From NCBI GenBank assembly GCA_964496205.1, contig CAZBXV010000010.1:1-57180 (forward strand): a stretch of DNA of 57,180 nt, in the 5' to 3' direction. The notes under the pieces were generated by a model. It was not told the DNA's origin. It did not search any database and worked only from the letters and a program-made list of their open reading frames with translations. Shown here piece by piece: positions 1 through 8,211 of this stretch. The stretch is from CAYLHS01 sp964496205. Its GTDB lineage: Bacteria; Actinomycetota; Acidimicrobiia; Spongiisociales; UBA4744. The translations under genes were made by a program, and so were the position numbers. Each line of letters begins with the position of its first letter. Positions within the stretch are counted from its first letter, which is position 1.

Positions 1-56
1 AGAGCAACTGCCTCCTAAGCAGTAGGTCGCAGGTTCGAATCCTGCCGCGGGCGCCA
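1..56 (+). tRNA. tRNA-Arg(CCT), 5' end outside window
   Basis: The anticodon stem ACTGC/GCAGT encloses the loop CTCCTAA, giving anticodon CCT (reads AGG, Arg). The T-arm GCAGG-TTCGAAT-CCTGC follows, then the 3' acceptor strand and an encoded CCA at 54-56. The 5' acceptor strand and part of the D-arm lie before base 1, so the gene is cut by the window edge. Confidence 0.9.
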
Positions 57-130
57 TTCCCTCACGACCATTCCTGAGCGACAACCATCGGCAGGGCCGA
101 TACAGTGGATGTGCCCGCTGGAAGGAAGCT

Positions 131-1351
131 GTGGAAACCGCGGACATCGTCGTTGTCGGAGCAGGCATCATCGGTTCCTCGATCGCCTATCAGCTCGCCC
201 GACGCACGTCCGAACGCATCGTCGTGCTCGACATGGGGGCAGGTCCGGCCGAGGGTTCGACCGGTGCCTCGTCGGCGGTCATCCGCACCTTCTACACGCA
301 GCCATCCGTCGTCAGGCTCGCACTCGGAGGGCAGGAGGCATACCGCAACTGGCAGGACTTCACGGGCCTCGCCGAACCGGCCGGTCACTTCACCCACACC
401 GGAGTGCTGTGGATCCTCGGATTCACTGCGGCAACGGCAGCCGCTGAAGCCGGTCGCCTCACTTCGCGAGGAGTGTCCGCCTCGGTGCTGGATGCTGCAG
501 GCGTCCGCGAGCGATTCCCGGCACTCTCCACGTGCGATGTCCCTTTCGATCTGACAGGCGAGACCCCCCACGAATGCAAGGACCTCGAGGCTGCTGTGTT
601 CGAACACGACGGTGGCTATGCGGACCCGTCCGGGACAAACCGGGATCTGATCGACGCCGCCCGCCGGGAGGGCACAGATGTTCGCTTTCGCTCTCCCGTC
701 ACCGCGGTGCACACCGAGCGTGGCAAGGTGCTCGGTGTCGGAACCGCAGATGGCACCCGCATCGACGCCCGGCTCGTCATCAATGCCACCGGCCCCTGGT
801 GCAACCGGCTCAACGCAATGGCCGGTATCGACACCGGATGGACACTCACGCCCACCCGCGTCCAGGTCGTCTACCGCTCCATGAACAGCAACATCGGACC
901 GCTCCCGGTCACGGCCGACCACGACATCTACCTGCGTCCACACGGTTCCCAGATCCTCTTCGGTTCCGTGCTCCCGGAGGACGAACGCGAGGAAGCCGAC
1001 CCGGACACCTACCGAACGGCGGCCGATGCCGCCTTCAAGGACCTCAAGATCCATGCACTCCACCACCGCGTCGCCGGGCTTCCCCACCGAGGCACGGTCG
1101 GCGGCATCGCCGGCATGTACACGATCAACCATCGAGACTTCCATCCCATCCTCGGACCGACCTCGCTCAACGGTTGGTGGGTCGCCAACGGGTTCAGCGG
1201 TCACGGCTTCAAACTCGCACCGATGATCGGCTCGATGGTCGCCCAAGCCATCGCTGGTGACACGGCACCATACGACACCGACGTACCCATGTCGTTCCTC
1301 GGGGCCGATCGTCAACCACTCTCGGTCAGACATGCTGGAGTCCTCGCCTGA
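131..1351 (+). CDS. FAD-dependent oxidoreductase, DAO (glycine/sarcosine oxidase-like) family
   Basis: This 406-residue protein begins with a Rossmann dinucleotide motif (G10-A-G12-I-I-G15) for FAD. It ends with a DAO-type tail around WWVANGFSGHGFKLAP, as in sarcosine, glycine and D-amino-acid oxidases. Length fits the family (about 370-420). The GTG start at 131 is chosen because GGAAGG sits just upstream at 122-127 and the FAD motif follows at once. The stop TGA overlaps the ATG of the next gene (TGATG), so the two are probably translationally coupled. The partner is an ornithine-cyclodeaminase/mu-crystallin homologue, so a role in catabolism of an amino or imino acid is likely. The substrate cannot be read from the sequence. 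Confidence 0.85.
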   Translation: METADIVVVGAGIIGSSIAYQLARRTSERIVVLDMGAGPAEGSTGASSAVIRTFYTQPSVVRLALGGQEAYRNWQDFTGLAEPAGHFTHTGVLWILGFTAATAAAEAGRLTSRGVSASVLDAAGVRERFPALSTCDVPFDLTGETPHECKDLEAAVFEHDGGYADPSGTNRDLIDAARREGTDVRFRSPVTAVHTERGKVLGVGTADGTRIDARLVINATGPWCNRLNAMAGIDTGWTLTPTRVQVVYRSMNSNIGPLPVTADHDIYLRPHGSQILFGSVLPEDEREEADPDTYRTAADAAFKDLKIHALHHRVAGLPHRGTVGGIAGMYTINHRDFHPILGPTSLNGWWVANGFSGHGFKLAPMIGSMVAQAIAGDTAPYDTDVPMSFLGADRQPLSVRHAGVLA

Positions 1352-2217
1352 TGCGCTACCTCGCGGCCGCCGACCTGCGACGCGCACTACCCATGAAGGA
1401 CGCCATCGCCGCAATGCGCGAAGCGTTCAAGGACGACCGGGAAACCCCCCAACGGATCCTGCTCGGCCGGTCGCTGTTCATGCCCGGGCGGGTCGGTGAA
1501 TACACAGGCATCAAGGTGGTCTCCATCACGCCGGGCAACCCGGCCGGCATCGTCGTCATCTTCGATCGTGACGGGCGCACCGTCGGCGCTGTCGACGGCC
1601 CGACGCTCACCGCAATCCGCACTGGAGCGGCGGCCGGACTTGCCACCGATCTTCTCGCCCAGCGCGACGCGTCGACTCTCGCGATGCTTGGCGCCGGGGC
1701 CATGGCCAAGGATCAGATCGACGCGGTACGAGCGGTTCGGCCGATCGAGAACGTTCTCATCTGGTCACGGGACGCAGACCGCGCGACACGGCTCGCACGG
1801 GAGGTCGGAGGTGCACCGGTCGCGCGGGCGGCTCAGGCAGTGAAACACGCCGACATCATCTCAACCGCGACGCCTTCACAAGCACCCTTGTTCCGCGACG
1901 CAGTCGTTCCCGACACGGTTCACATCAACGCCATCGGTGCCTTCACCCCGGACATGGTGGAGATCCCACCGGACACCGTCCAGCGAGCTTTCGTGGTCGT
2001 CGACGACCTCGGAGCAGCAGCCGAGGAAGCGGGCGACCTCATCCAGGCCGGCCGGACGCCCGACGCGACGATTGGCGATCTGCTCAGCGGTAGCGCCGTT
2101 GAAGCCCCCATCACGTTGTTCAAGTCGGTAGGCATCGCAAGCCAGGACGTCTCCGCCGCCACCAGGGCCCTTGCGGTTGCCGAACGGGACGACATCGGAA
2201 CGTATCTGGAACCGTAG
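1351..2217 (+). CDS. Ornithine cyclodeaminase / mu-crystallin family protein
   Basis: The 288 residues match the OCD/mu-crystallin family in length (about 310-330, slightly short) and layout. An N-terminal substrate half contains GIK (53-55) and LTAIRTGAAAG (87-96), and an NAD(P) Rossmann half opens with LGAGAMA near 113-119. Family members include ornithine cyclodeaminase, alanine dehydrogenase and delta-1-pyrroline-2-carboxylate or ketimine reductases. Pairing with a DAO-type oxidase that makes imino acids suggests an imino-acid reductase role, which is inference. The start codon overlaps the upstream stop by one base, and the WS/DGAT gene begins 16 nt downstream, so the three may share a transcript. 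Confidence 0.83.
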   Translation: MRYLAAADLRRALPMKDAIAAMREAFKDDRETPQRILLGRSLFMPGRVGEYTGIKVVSITPGNPAGIVVIFDRDGRTVGAVDGPTLTAIRTGAAAGLATDLLAQRDASTLAMLGAGAMAKDQIDAVRAVRPIENVLIWSRDADRATRLAREVGGAPVARAAQAVKHADIISTATPSQAPLFRDAVVPDTVHINAIGAFTPDMVEIPPDTVQRAFVVVDDLGAAAEEAGDLIQAGRTPDATIGDLLSGSAVEAPITLFKSVGIASQDVSAATRALAVAERDDIGTYLEP

Positions 2218-2233
2218 GCTTGGAGTGAGCCAC

Positions 2234-3643
2234 ATGGAAACCTATGACCGCCTCTCGTTCCTCGACTCGTCGTTCCTGGCGCTCGAGTCGCACACCGCCC
2301 ACATGCATGTCGCTGGTGCTGCGCTCTTTGAGGGCGGCACACTCCGATCGGCGGACGGCGCCATCGACATCGAACGTATCAGATCGTTCATCGGATCACG
2401 CCTGCACTACGTGCCTCGCTACCGCCAGAAGCTTGCGTGGATCCCCATCGAGAAGAATCCGATCTGGGTGGACGACCAGCATTTCAACCTCGACTTCCAC
2501 GTCCGACACATCTCGTTGCCGAAGCCCGGAACGGAGTCGCAACTGAAGGAGCTTTTCGGGCAGATTCTCGGAAGCCAACTGGACCGCAGCAAGCCTCTGT
2601 GGCAGATGTGGATCGTCGAAGGATGCGAGAAGGACCGCTTCGGTCTCATCTTCAAGATCCACCACTGCATGCTCGACGGAGTGTCCGGTGTCGACCTCAT
2701 GGGCGTGCTGCTCGGGTTCGCTCCCAGCACCGAGATCGAACCGGCTCCACCCTTCGAGCCCCGGCCCGTACCTAGCGGCGCTCAACTCGTCGCCGACGAA
2801 ACGATCCGACGGATCGCCCGTGCGGCCCGCGCCGCTGTGAGTGTTCCCCGGATGATCGAACAAGGACGGACACTCGTCACCGACTTCGGAACTCGGGCGT
2901 CTGCCGTCGCCTACTCGCTTGCCTCAGGCTGGCTCTCCGCGGCATCCCGTACACCGATCAATCAGCCGCTCGGCCCGAACCGCCGGTTCGACTGGCTGAC
3001 CCTCCCACTCGACCACTTCAAACAGATCAAGAACTCGCTGGGCGGCACCGTGAACGACGCCGTGCTCGCAGTGGCTACCGGAGCTATCCGGCGGTACCTG
3101 ATCGAAGACCGCGCCTTTGACGTGACCGGTGTCGAGTTCCGAGCCATGGTGCCCGTGAGTGTCCGTCCGAAAGACCGTCGAGGAGAGCTCGGCAATCACG
3201 TCGCAATGTGGCTCCTCGAGCTGCCGATCGACGTGCGTGACCCCGTCGAACGCTTTGAGCTGATTCGCGAACACACCGAGAAACTCAAGGAAACCAACCA
3301 GGCGCTCGGTGCAGCGACGCTCGTCCGGGTGAGCTCCGGCACTCCGATGACCGTCCTCCAGCGGGCGGCCCGTCTCGCGACAGGCATTCGTCCGTTCAAC
3401 ATGACCATCACGAACGTACCGGGCCCGCAGTTCCCCATGTATCTGCTGGACTCGCGACTCATCGTCCAGTACCCGGCGGTTCCCCTGTGGGCAGGCCACA
3501 ATCTCGGCATCGCGCTCTTCAGCTACGACGGAGACCTCGCGTGGGGTCTGCACGCCGACTGGGATGCAATCCCCGACCTCGAAACGTTTGCGGACGCCAT
3601 CCAGCGCTCAGAAGCCGAGATGCTGGCGGCGATCTCCGGCTAG
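2234..3643 (+). CDS. Wax ester synthase / diacylglycerol acyltransferase (WS/DGAT) family
   Basis: The 469-residue protein carries the acyltransferase catalytic motif HHxxxDG as HHCMLDG at 143-149. It also has the PLW segment at 121-123 and a later VNDAVLA segment, all typical of bacterial bifunctional WS/DGAT enzymes, which esterify acyl-CoA with diacylglycerol or fatty alcohol to make storage lipid. The reading frame is open 63 nt further upstream, but ATG 2234 is preferred because GGAGTGAG lies at 2221-2228 and family alignments begin near YDRLSFLDSSFL. The gene ends in a 4-nt convergent overlap with the minus-strand gene that follows. Multiple paralogues are usual in actinobacteria, so the physiological acceptor is open. 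Confidence 0.9.
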   Translation: METYDRLSFLDSSFLALESHTAHMHVAGAALFEGGTLRSADGAIDIERIRSFIGSRLHYVPRYRQKLAWIPIEKNPIWVDDQHFNLDFHVRHISLPKPGTESQLKELFGQILGSQLDRSKPLWQMWIVEGCEKDRFGLIFKIHHCMLDGVSGVDLMGVLLGFAPSTEIEPAPPFEPRPVPSGAQLVADETIRRIARAARAAVSVPRMIEQGRTLVTDFGTRASAVAYSLASGWLSAASRTPINQPLGPNRRFDWLTLPLDHFKQIKNSLGGTVNDAVLAVATGAIRRYLIEDRAFDVTGVEFRAMVPVSVRPKDRRGELGNHVAMWLLELPIDVRDPVERFELIREHTEKLKETNQALGAATLVRVSSGTPMTVLQRAARLATGIRPFNMTITNVPGPQFPMYLLDSRLIVQYPAVPLWAGHNLGIALFSYDGDLAWGLHADWDAIPDLETFADAIQRSEAEMLAAISG

Positions 3644-4344
3644 TTCTGTGGATTCACCCAGGCGTCGAGATCCAGCCTGCCGAAGAACGCCGACCGTGCC
3701 AGTACCGTCGCTCCCGTGTTCCTCGCGGCCTTGAGCAGGTCCTTCGACCGGTGCGGCCCGTAAGCAATCACGGGCACGTTCGTTGCCGTTGCCGCCTCGA
3801 TGATGCCGAGCGCATCGTCGAGTTCCAGATCAACGCACACCAATACGGCGCCTTTGGCGGAGCCGTGCCACCTCGAAGCGCTCAGCAACGCTGCGCCGGC
3901 GGCACCCTCGATTCGAGACCAGTCGACCAGGTTGCGTGTTGCGACAAGCACAACACGCGTGATCGTCGCAGCCTTGCGGGCACCCCACGCCATGTGCGCG
4001 GCCCAGACATCCTCACCAAGGAGTCGCGTCGACGCCGGCGCCAAGTCATAGACATCGCCGGGAAGCGCGCTAACCACCGCCTCGTCTCTGGCAGGCACCG
4101 GAATGCCATCCGAAGCCAGCGCATCGTTGGGGAATCGCATGGCCTCCTGAAACAGCTCGAGCGGCCCGCGATGCTGCGCTTCGAAGGGAAGCCCCAGCAA
4201 TTCGTCCATTGCATCGTGCAGCCAAACGCCGCCCTCGTCGAGAGCGCTGAGCAGACGCTCCGAGGGCTCCCATCCCCGCTCGGCACAGCGGTTCAGCACG
4301 TAGGGCCGGTAGACGGCGGTGAGCGCATCTGCGAGGCCACTCAC
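3640..4344 (-). CDS. Hypothetical protein, possible receiver-like C-terminal half
   Basis: I do not recognise this 234-residue protein. Residues 1 to about 130 look helical and acidic. The C-terminal 100 residues alternate hydrophobic strands and helices (VVLVATRNLVDW, AVLVCVDLELDDALGII, VPVIAYGPH, TGATVLARSAFF), resembling the alpha/beta fold and strand-end Asp of response-regulator receiver domains. A canonical Asp/Thr/Lys phosphorylation set is not clear, so a pseudo-receiver is only a suggestion. The gene follows the CvpA-CAP gene with a 4-nt overlap and so is probably co-transcribed. Its 3' end overlaps the convergent WS/DGAT gene by 4 nt. Confidence 0.65.
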   Translation of the reverse strand: MSGLADALTAVYRPYVLNRCAERGWEPSERLLSALDEGGVWLHDAMDELLGLPFEAQHRGPLELFQEAMRFPNDALASDGIPVPARDEAVVSALPGDVYDLAPASTRLLGEDVWAAHMAWGARKAATITRVVLVATRNLVDWSRIEGAAGAALLSASRWHGSAKGAVLVCVDLELDDALGIIEAATATNVPVIAYGPHRSKDLLKAARNTGATVLARSAFFGRLDLDAWVNPQN

Positions 4345-5309
4345 CCTTGGAACACCTCGACCACCATCAAACCAAGGGGGCCGTTGACAACGCCGATCCC
4401 GACCTTGGTGAAACCTTCTCGAAGGATGTTGGCGCGATGCCCAGGACTGTCCATCAGACCCGCATGGGCGCTCTTCGCGGTCGCAGCGAGTGCCAGATTC
4501 TCACCGACCACCCGGTACGGGATACCCGCAGCCTCGATCCTGTCGGCAACCGTTCCCGTGACTTCCGACTCATGGCCGAAAAACCCTCCCTCATACATCT
4601 CATACGCGTAGGCCTGTGCGATGCCGGCCAGTGGATCCGACCATGCAAGCGGGTCGAGCCCCCCGTCGAGACGCGCCCGGTTGACGAGATCGAATATCTG
4701 AGCTGCCGCCTTGGCATCGTCGGAGAGCTCCCCCTCCTTGGCAGCGGGAATCTCGAGTGTCTGCCCCTCCTCGAGAATCAGCTCCTCTCTCCCAACGAGG
4801 TCCTTCAGGTTCAGGAGCGCTTCGAGCACCTTGTCGCCGGCGACGGCGTGGAACACGGTCTGAGCCGGAGTGTCCGGATTCGTCAGATACCGAGCGACGT
4901 TGGACTCCTCCAGATGGTCCCCGAACGACGACGGAAGCGGAAGCACCACGAGCAGCGACAGCACGAGCATCGCCACGAACACCGCCCATAGGGACGCAAG
5001 CGCGCCACCCAACAATCGATTGGACATCACAAGACCGGGCAGCGTGAAGAACTTCTGGAGGAAGTGGGCGACAACGGCGGCCGCAACCCCAAGGAGGAGG
5101 AACACGACTATGCCGCCGATGAGTTTCGACACCAGGTCGGAGGTTCCGAACGTTTCCTGGATGAGCGCGCCGAGCGGGCCGCTCAGCCGGAATGCCAGAG
5201 CGAGTCCGACGATCAGACCGACGAGGTCCATCAACTCCTTGGCAAAACCGCGCACCCATCCACGAATGAACAGGCCCGCGAAGTACAGGCCGAGCAGGAA
5301 GTCGATCAC
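4341..5309 (-). CDS. CvpA-like membrane protein fused to a CAP/SCP (YkwD-like) domain
   Basis: Two parts are visible in 322 residues. Residues 1-125 hold about four membrane segments with a GWVRGFAKELMDLVG start typical of the CvpA family. After a linker, residues 203-320 form a CAP domain with LVNRARLDGG, FGHES (244-248), GENLA (269-273) and SPGHRANIL (288-296). CvpA proteins are membrane proteins linked to envelope stress and in mycobacteria can carry an extracytoplasmic protease domain. CAP domains are secreted and thought to bind lipid or wall ligands. The CAP domain is probably held outside the membrane here. The gene starts 13 nt after the stop of the AlaX gene and overlaps the next gene by 4 nt. 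Confidence 0.85.
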   Translation of the reverse strand: MIDFLLGLYFAGLFIRGWVRGFAKELMDLVGLIVGLALAFRLSGPLGALIQETFGTSDLVSKLIGGIVVFLLLGVAAAVVAHFLQKFFTLPGLVMSNRLLGGALASLWAVFVAMLVLSLLVVLPLPSSFGDHLEESNVARYLTNPDTPAQTVFHAVAGDKVLEALLNLKDLVGREELILEEGQTLEIPAAKEGELSDDAKAAAQIFDLVNRARLDGGLDPLAWSDPLAGIAQAYAYEMYEGGFFGHESEVTGTVADRIEAAGIPYRVVGENLALAATAKSAHAGLMDSPGHRANILREGFTKVGIGVVNGPLGLMVVEVFQG

Positions 5310-5322
5310 AGTGAGGTCCCGA

Positions 5323-6027
5323 TCACAGTGCGATCCGCATCCGCTTGTTGCCCTTGCCCTTCGATTCGGTCTTCACGACGCGCACGAGTCCGACCTCTCC
5401 AGTGGAGCGGACGTGTGTCCCGCCGTCGGCCTGCTTGTCGATGGTTCCTATCTGGATGACACGGATCGGGTCGATCGACGGTGGAAGCAGGTTGACCTTG
5501 GTCCGAATCAGATCAGGATCGGAGAGCGCTTCATCGCGAGGGAGAAACAGGACCTGAATCTGATGGTCTTTGACGAGTTCGTCGTTCAACCGTGCTTCCA
5601 CCTCTTGGCCGAACTCGACCGAGATGGCGTCCAACTCGAAGTCCATCCGGGCGGTTCCGGGCTCCATGTTGCCTCCGGTGACCTTCGCGTCGAAGTCGCG
5701 CCAGATGATCGCCGACAGCACATGGAGGGCCGTGTGCGTGCGCATGAGCAAGTGTCGCCGATCCCAGTCGATCTCCCCTGACACCTCGGTTCCGACCGGT
5801 GGAGGCGTCCCTTCGACGACATGCACGGGGGTGCCGGACACGCGATATGTGTCGGTGACCGCCACCTGGCCCCCGTCCCACCGAAGTGTGCCCGTATCAC
5901 CCGGCTGACCTCCCCCGCGCGAATAGAACACGGTCCTGTCCAACACCACACCTTGCTCGGTGATCCCGGTGACCACCGAATCCATGGTTCGGGCATACGC
6001 GTCTCGTGGTGCGATCTCCTCGGTCAC
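5323..6027 (-). CDS. Alanyl-tRNA editing protein, AlaX family
   Basis: This 234-residue protein is a free-standing homologue of the AlaRS editing domain, which deacylates Ser- or Gly-charged tRNA-Ala. It shows the GGGQPGDTGTL loop (38-48) and the first zinc motif HxxxH as H98-TAL-H102. At the second zinc site, usually CxxxH, it reads D201-GGT-H205, so the Cys is replaced by Asp; I believe some AlaX proteins share this variant. The frame stays open about 100 codons upstream, but GTG 6027 has AAGGAGG at the right distance and the upstream part looks non-coding and overlaps the divergent promoter region. The gene is divergent from the lipoprotein gene at 6175. Confidence 0.85.
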   Translation of the reverse strand: MTEEIAPRDAYARTMDSVVTGITEQGVVLDRTVFYSRGGGQPGDTGTLRWDGGQVAVTDTYRVSGTPVHVVEGTPPPVGTEVSGEIDWDRRHLLMRTHTALHVLSAIIWRDFDAKVTGGNMEPGTARMDFELDAISVEFGQEVEARLNDELVKDHQIQVLFLPRDEALSDPDLIRTKVNLLPPSIDPIRVIQIGTIDKQADGGTHVRSTGEVGLVRVVKTESKGKGNKRMRIAL

Positions 6028-6174
6028 TGGGGCCTCCTTCGTCGTGACGGAAGGGTACAACGTGCTCCAATCCACGACATTGAGTGGGCCCACGCGCCTA
6101 CACTCCACGGTCAACTCGGCTCCGGCCGGGCTGGACAACCCGCTGTCGCTGGCGGCAGCGAAGGGAGGAACACA
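6028..6174. promoter_or_regulatory. Divergent intergenic region, AlaX gene / ABC lipoprotein gene
   Basis: The 147 nt between two divergent starts must hold promoters for both. A TACACT hexamer at 6099-6104 could be a -10 for the rightward gene, but no good -35 lies 17 nt upstream. The lipoprotein gene has AAGGGAGG at 6161-6168 and the AlaX gene has AAGGAGG on the minus strand near 6033-6039. No operator-like palindrome was seen. Confidence 0.35.
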
Positions 6175-7398
6175 ATGAGGAGAACACGATATGGGAGCCT
6201 CGTGCTCGTGGTAGCGGCGTTTGCGCTGGTGGCCGCGGCATGCTCGGGTGGTGGTGGCGGCGCAGCACTCAAGATCGGAACCGACCTGCCGCAGACCGGC
6301 GATTTGGCCGTTCTCGGCCCGCCGATGGTCCAAGCCACGAACATGGCCGTGCGTGACATCAACGACGCCGGCGGTGTCAACGGAAAAGACGTCGAGCTGG
6401 TGGTCGGTGACTCGGGAACGAACGAGCAGGTGGCGGCGGAGACCGCAGACCGCATGATCACATCCGAACAGGTGGACGGAATCATCGGCCCGGCCTCATC
6501 GAGAATCACCCTGTCGGTCATCGACAAGATCACCGGCGCGGGAATCCCGATGTGCTCACCGTCGAACACGGGATCATCGCTCAGCACCTACGAGACCGAT
6601 GAGCCCGGGTTCTACTTCCGAACGGCTCCGCCCGACAATCTCCAAGGGCCGGCCCTCGCCAACGTGATCCTGGCCGACGGCCACACGAACGTGGCGGTGA
6701 TTGCACTGAATGACGAGTATGGGCAGGGTTTTGCCAAGTACCTTGAGGCTGCACTTGCCGACGGTGGCGCCACGATCGCAGCGGACGTTCCGTACGATCC
6801 AAACGGAACGGACTTCAGCGCCGACGTCCAGCAGGTCGTCGATGCCTCTCCCGATGCGGTGGTGCTGATCTCGTTCCCGGATACGGGCACCCGAATCATC
6901 ACCGGTCTGATCGAGAACGGCATCAGTCCGGACATCATGTACACGGCCGACGGGATGCAGTCGGCGGACGTCATCAGCCTGGTCAACCCGGATGATCCTT
7001 CGGCCCTCAACGGCATGAAGGGCACCGCTCCTTCTGCCCAGGGTTCGGAGGCGTTCACCCAGGAGTTCGCAGACTTTGCGCCGGGAGTAGCCACCATCTT
7101 CTCGGCACACGCCTACGACTGTGTGATCATCGAGGCACTGGCCGCCGAAACGGCGAAGTCGAACAAGCCGGCCGACATCGCCGCGAACATGGTCGGCGTC
7201 ACCAAGGACGGGACGAAATGCGACACGTTCGCGGAGTGCAAGAAGCTCATCGACGATGGGACGAACATCGACTATGACGGCGCATCCGGTCCTGGCAACT
7301 GGGCACCGAATGGCGAGCCAACCGCAGGAACCTACGATGTGTGGGAGTTCCGCGACGGTGCAGTGGTGACGCTCAACACCGTCACCATCGGCAGCTGA
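6175..7398 (+). CDS. ABC transporter substrate-binding lipoprotein, Leu/Ile/Val-binding type
   Basis: The protein (407 residues) starts with a lipoprotein signal peptide (MRRTRYGSLVLVVAAF..., lipobox LVAAAC with Cys at about 23) followed by a Gly-rich linker. The mature part opens KIGTDLPQTGDLAVLGPPM and continues ALNDEYGQGFAKYLE, the pattern of type I periplasmic binding proteins of the LivJ/amide family. It should bind an amino acid, amide or similar solute outside the membrane and deliver it to LivHMGF, encoded convergently just downstream. ATG 6175 is chosen for its strong ribosome site and because the signal peptide begins there; the longer open frame upstream is spurious. No substrate can be assigned. 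Confidence 0.88.
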   Translation: MRRTRYGSLVLVVAAFALVAAACSGGGGGAALKIGTDLPQTGDLAVLGPPMVQATNMAVRDINDAGGVNGKDVELVVGDSGTNEQVAAETADRMITSEQVDGIIGPASSRITLSVIDKITGAGIPMCSPSNTGSSLSTYETDEPGFYFRTAPPDNLQGPALANVILADGHTNVAVIALNDEYGQGFAKYLEAALADGGATIAADVPYDPNGTDFSADVQQVVDASPDAVVLISFPDTGTRIITGLIENGISPDIMYTADGMQSADVISLVNPDDPSALNGMKGTAPSAQGSEAFTQEFADFAPGVATIFSAHAYDCVIIEALAAETAKSNKPADIAANMVGVTKDGTKCDTFAECKKLIDDGTNIDYDGASGPGNWAPNGEPTAGTYDVWEFRDGAVVTLNTVTIGS

Positions 7399-7420
7399 GT
7401 ACACCGAACGCTCATCGACC

Positions 7421-7446
7421 GGAAGGGGCCCCTTGGGGCCCCTTCC
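7421..7446. terminator. GC-rich hairpin between convergent genes
   Basis: A perfect 12-bp inverted repeat (GGAAGGGGCCCC at 7421-7432, its complement at 7435-7446) is separated by two bases. It lies between the lipoprotein stop at 7398 and the livF stop at 7480, so it can act as a bidirectional terminator. No long T-run follows on either strand, which is common for high-GC actinobacterial terminators. Confidence 0.8.
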
Positions 7447-7479
7447 GCGGTGTACGGTTCCGTCCTGCGGACTCCTCCG

Positions 7480-8211
7480 CTACCCGGCAGCGAGCGTGCC
7501 GAGGTACAGCTCGATCACCTTCGGATCGTGGAGGAGCTCCCGGCCGGAGCCCGTATACGAGTTCTGGCCCTGATCGAGGACATAGCCCCGATCCGAGATC
7601 TGCAAGCACCTCCGTGCGTTCTGCTCGACCATGATGATCGAGACGCCCGCCTCTTTGATCTGATGGATCCGGTCGAATACCTCGTCCTGGTTCGAGGGCG
7701 AAAGCCCGGCCGATGGCTCGTCGAGCAACAACACGGTCGGATTCATCATCAACGCCCGGCCCATGGCCACCATCTGCCGTTCGCCGCCCGACATTGCCCC
7801 CACACGCTGGTTTCTTCGTTCCGACAACCGCGGGAAAAGGCTCACAACGAACCCGGATCGATCGCGAAAGATCTCAGGACGCAGATAGCAGCCCATCCTG
7901 AGATTCTCTTCGACCGTCAAGGAGGGGAACACGTTGTCCGTCTGGGGAACGAACCCCACACCCTTCTGCACGAGTTCGTGAGCAGGACGGTTGGAGATCT
8001 CCTCACCGCGTAGCTTGATCGACCCCGACCTCAACGAGACCAGCCCGAAGATGGTCTTGAGCAGGGTCGACTTCCCGGCCCCGTTCGGACCGATGATGCC
8101 CACCATCTCCCCTTCATCGAGCGTCAGGTAGCTGCCGCGCACGATGTCGACACCGGGAAGATAGCCCGAGACGGCATCGTGGACTTCGAGAAGAGCACCC
8201 GCGTTGGTCAT
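7480..8211 (-). CDS. livF: Branched-chain amino-acid-type ABC transporter ATPase LivF
   Basis: This 243-residue ATPase has Walker A GPNGAGKST (41-49), Q-loop VPQTD, signature SGGERQ (141-146) and Walker B LLLDEP (161-166). It has the short LivF form and sits last in the livH-M-G-F order. It should pair with LivG as the nucleotide-binding dimer of an importer in the inner membrane. Its start overlaps the livG stop by 4 nt, so the pair is likely translationally coupled. The binding-protein gene is not in this operon but convergent to it. Confidence 0.9.
   Translation of the reverse strand: MTNAGALLEVHDAVSGYLPGVDIVRGSYLTLDEGEMVGIIGPNGAGKSTLLKTIFGLVSLRSGSIKLRGEEISNRPAHELVQKGVGFVPQTDNVFPSLTVEENLRMGCYLRPEIFRDRSGFVVSLFPRLSERRNQRVGAMSGGERQMVAMGRALMMNPTVLLLDEPSAGLSPSNQDEVFDRIHQIKEAGVSIIMVEQNARRCLQISDRGYVLDQGQNSYTGSGRELLHDPKVIELYLGTLAAG

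Noticed and set aside
62..1414. 450-codon minus-strand open frame
   Set aside because: It is fully antisense to the clear DAO-type gene, has no ribosome site and no recognisable motif; long antisense frames are usual at this GC content.
2924..3553. 209-codon minus-strand frame
   Set aside because: Antisense to the WS/DGAT gene and without motif or ribosome site.
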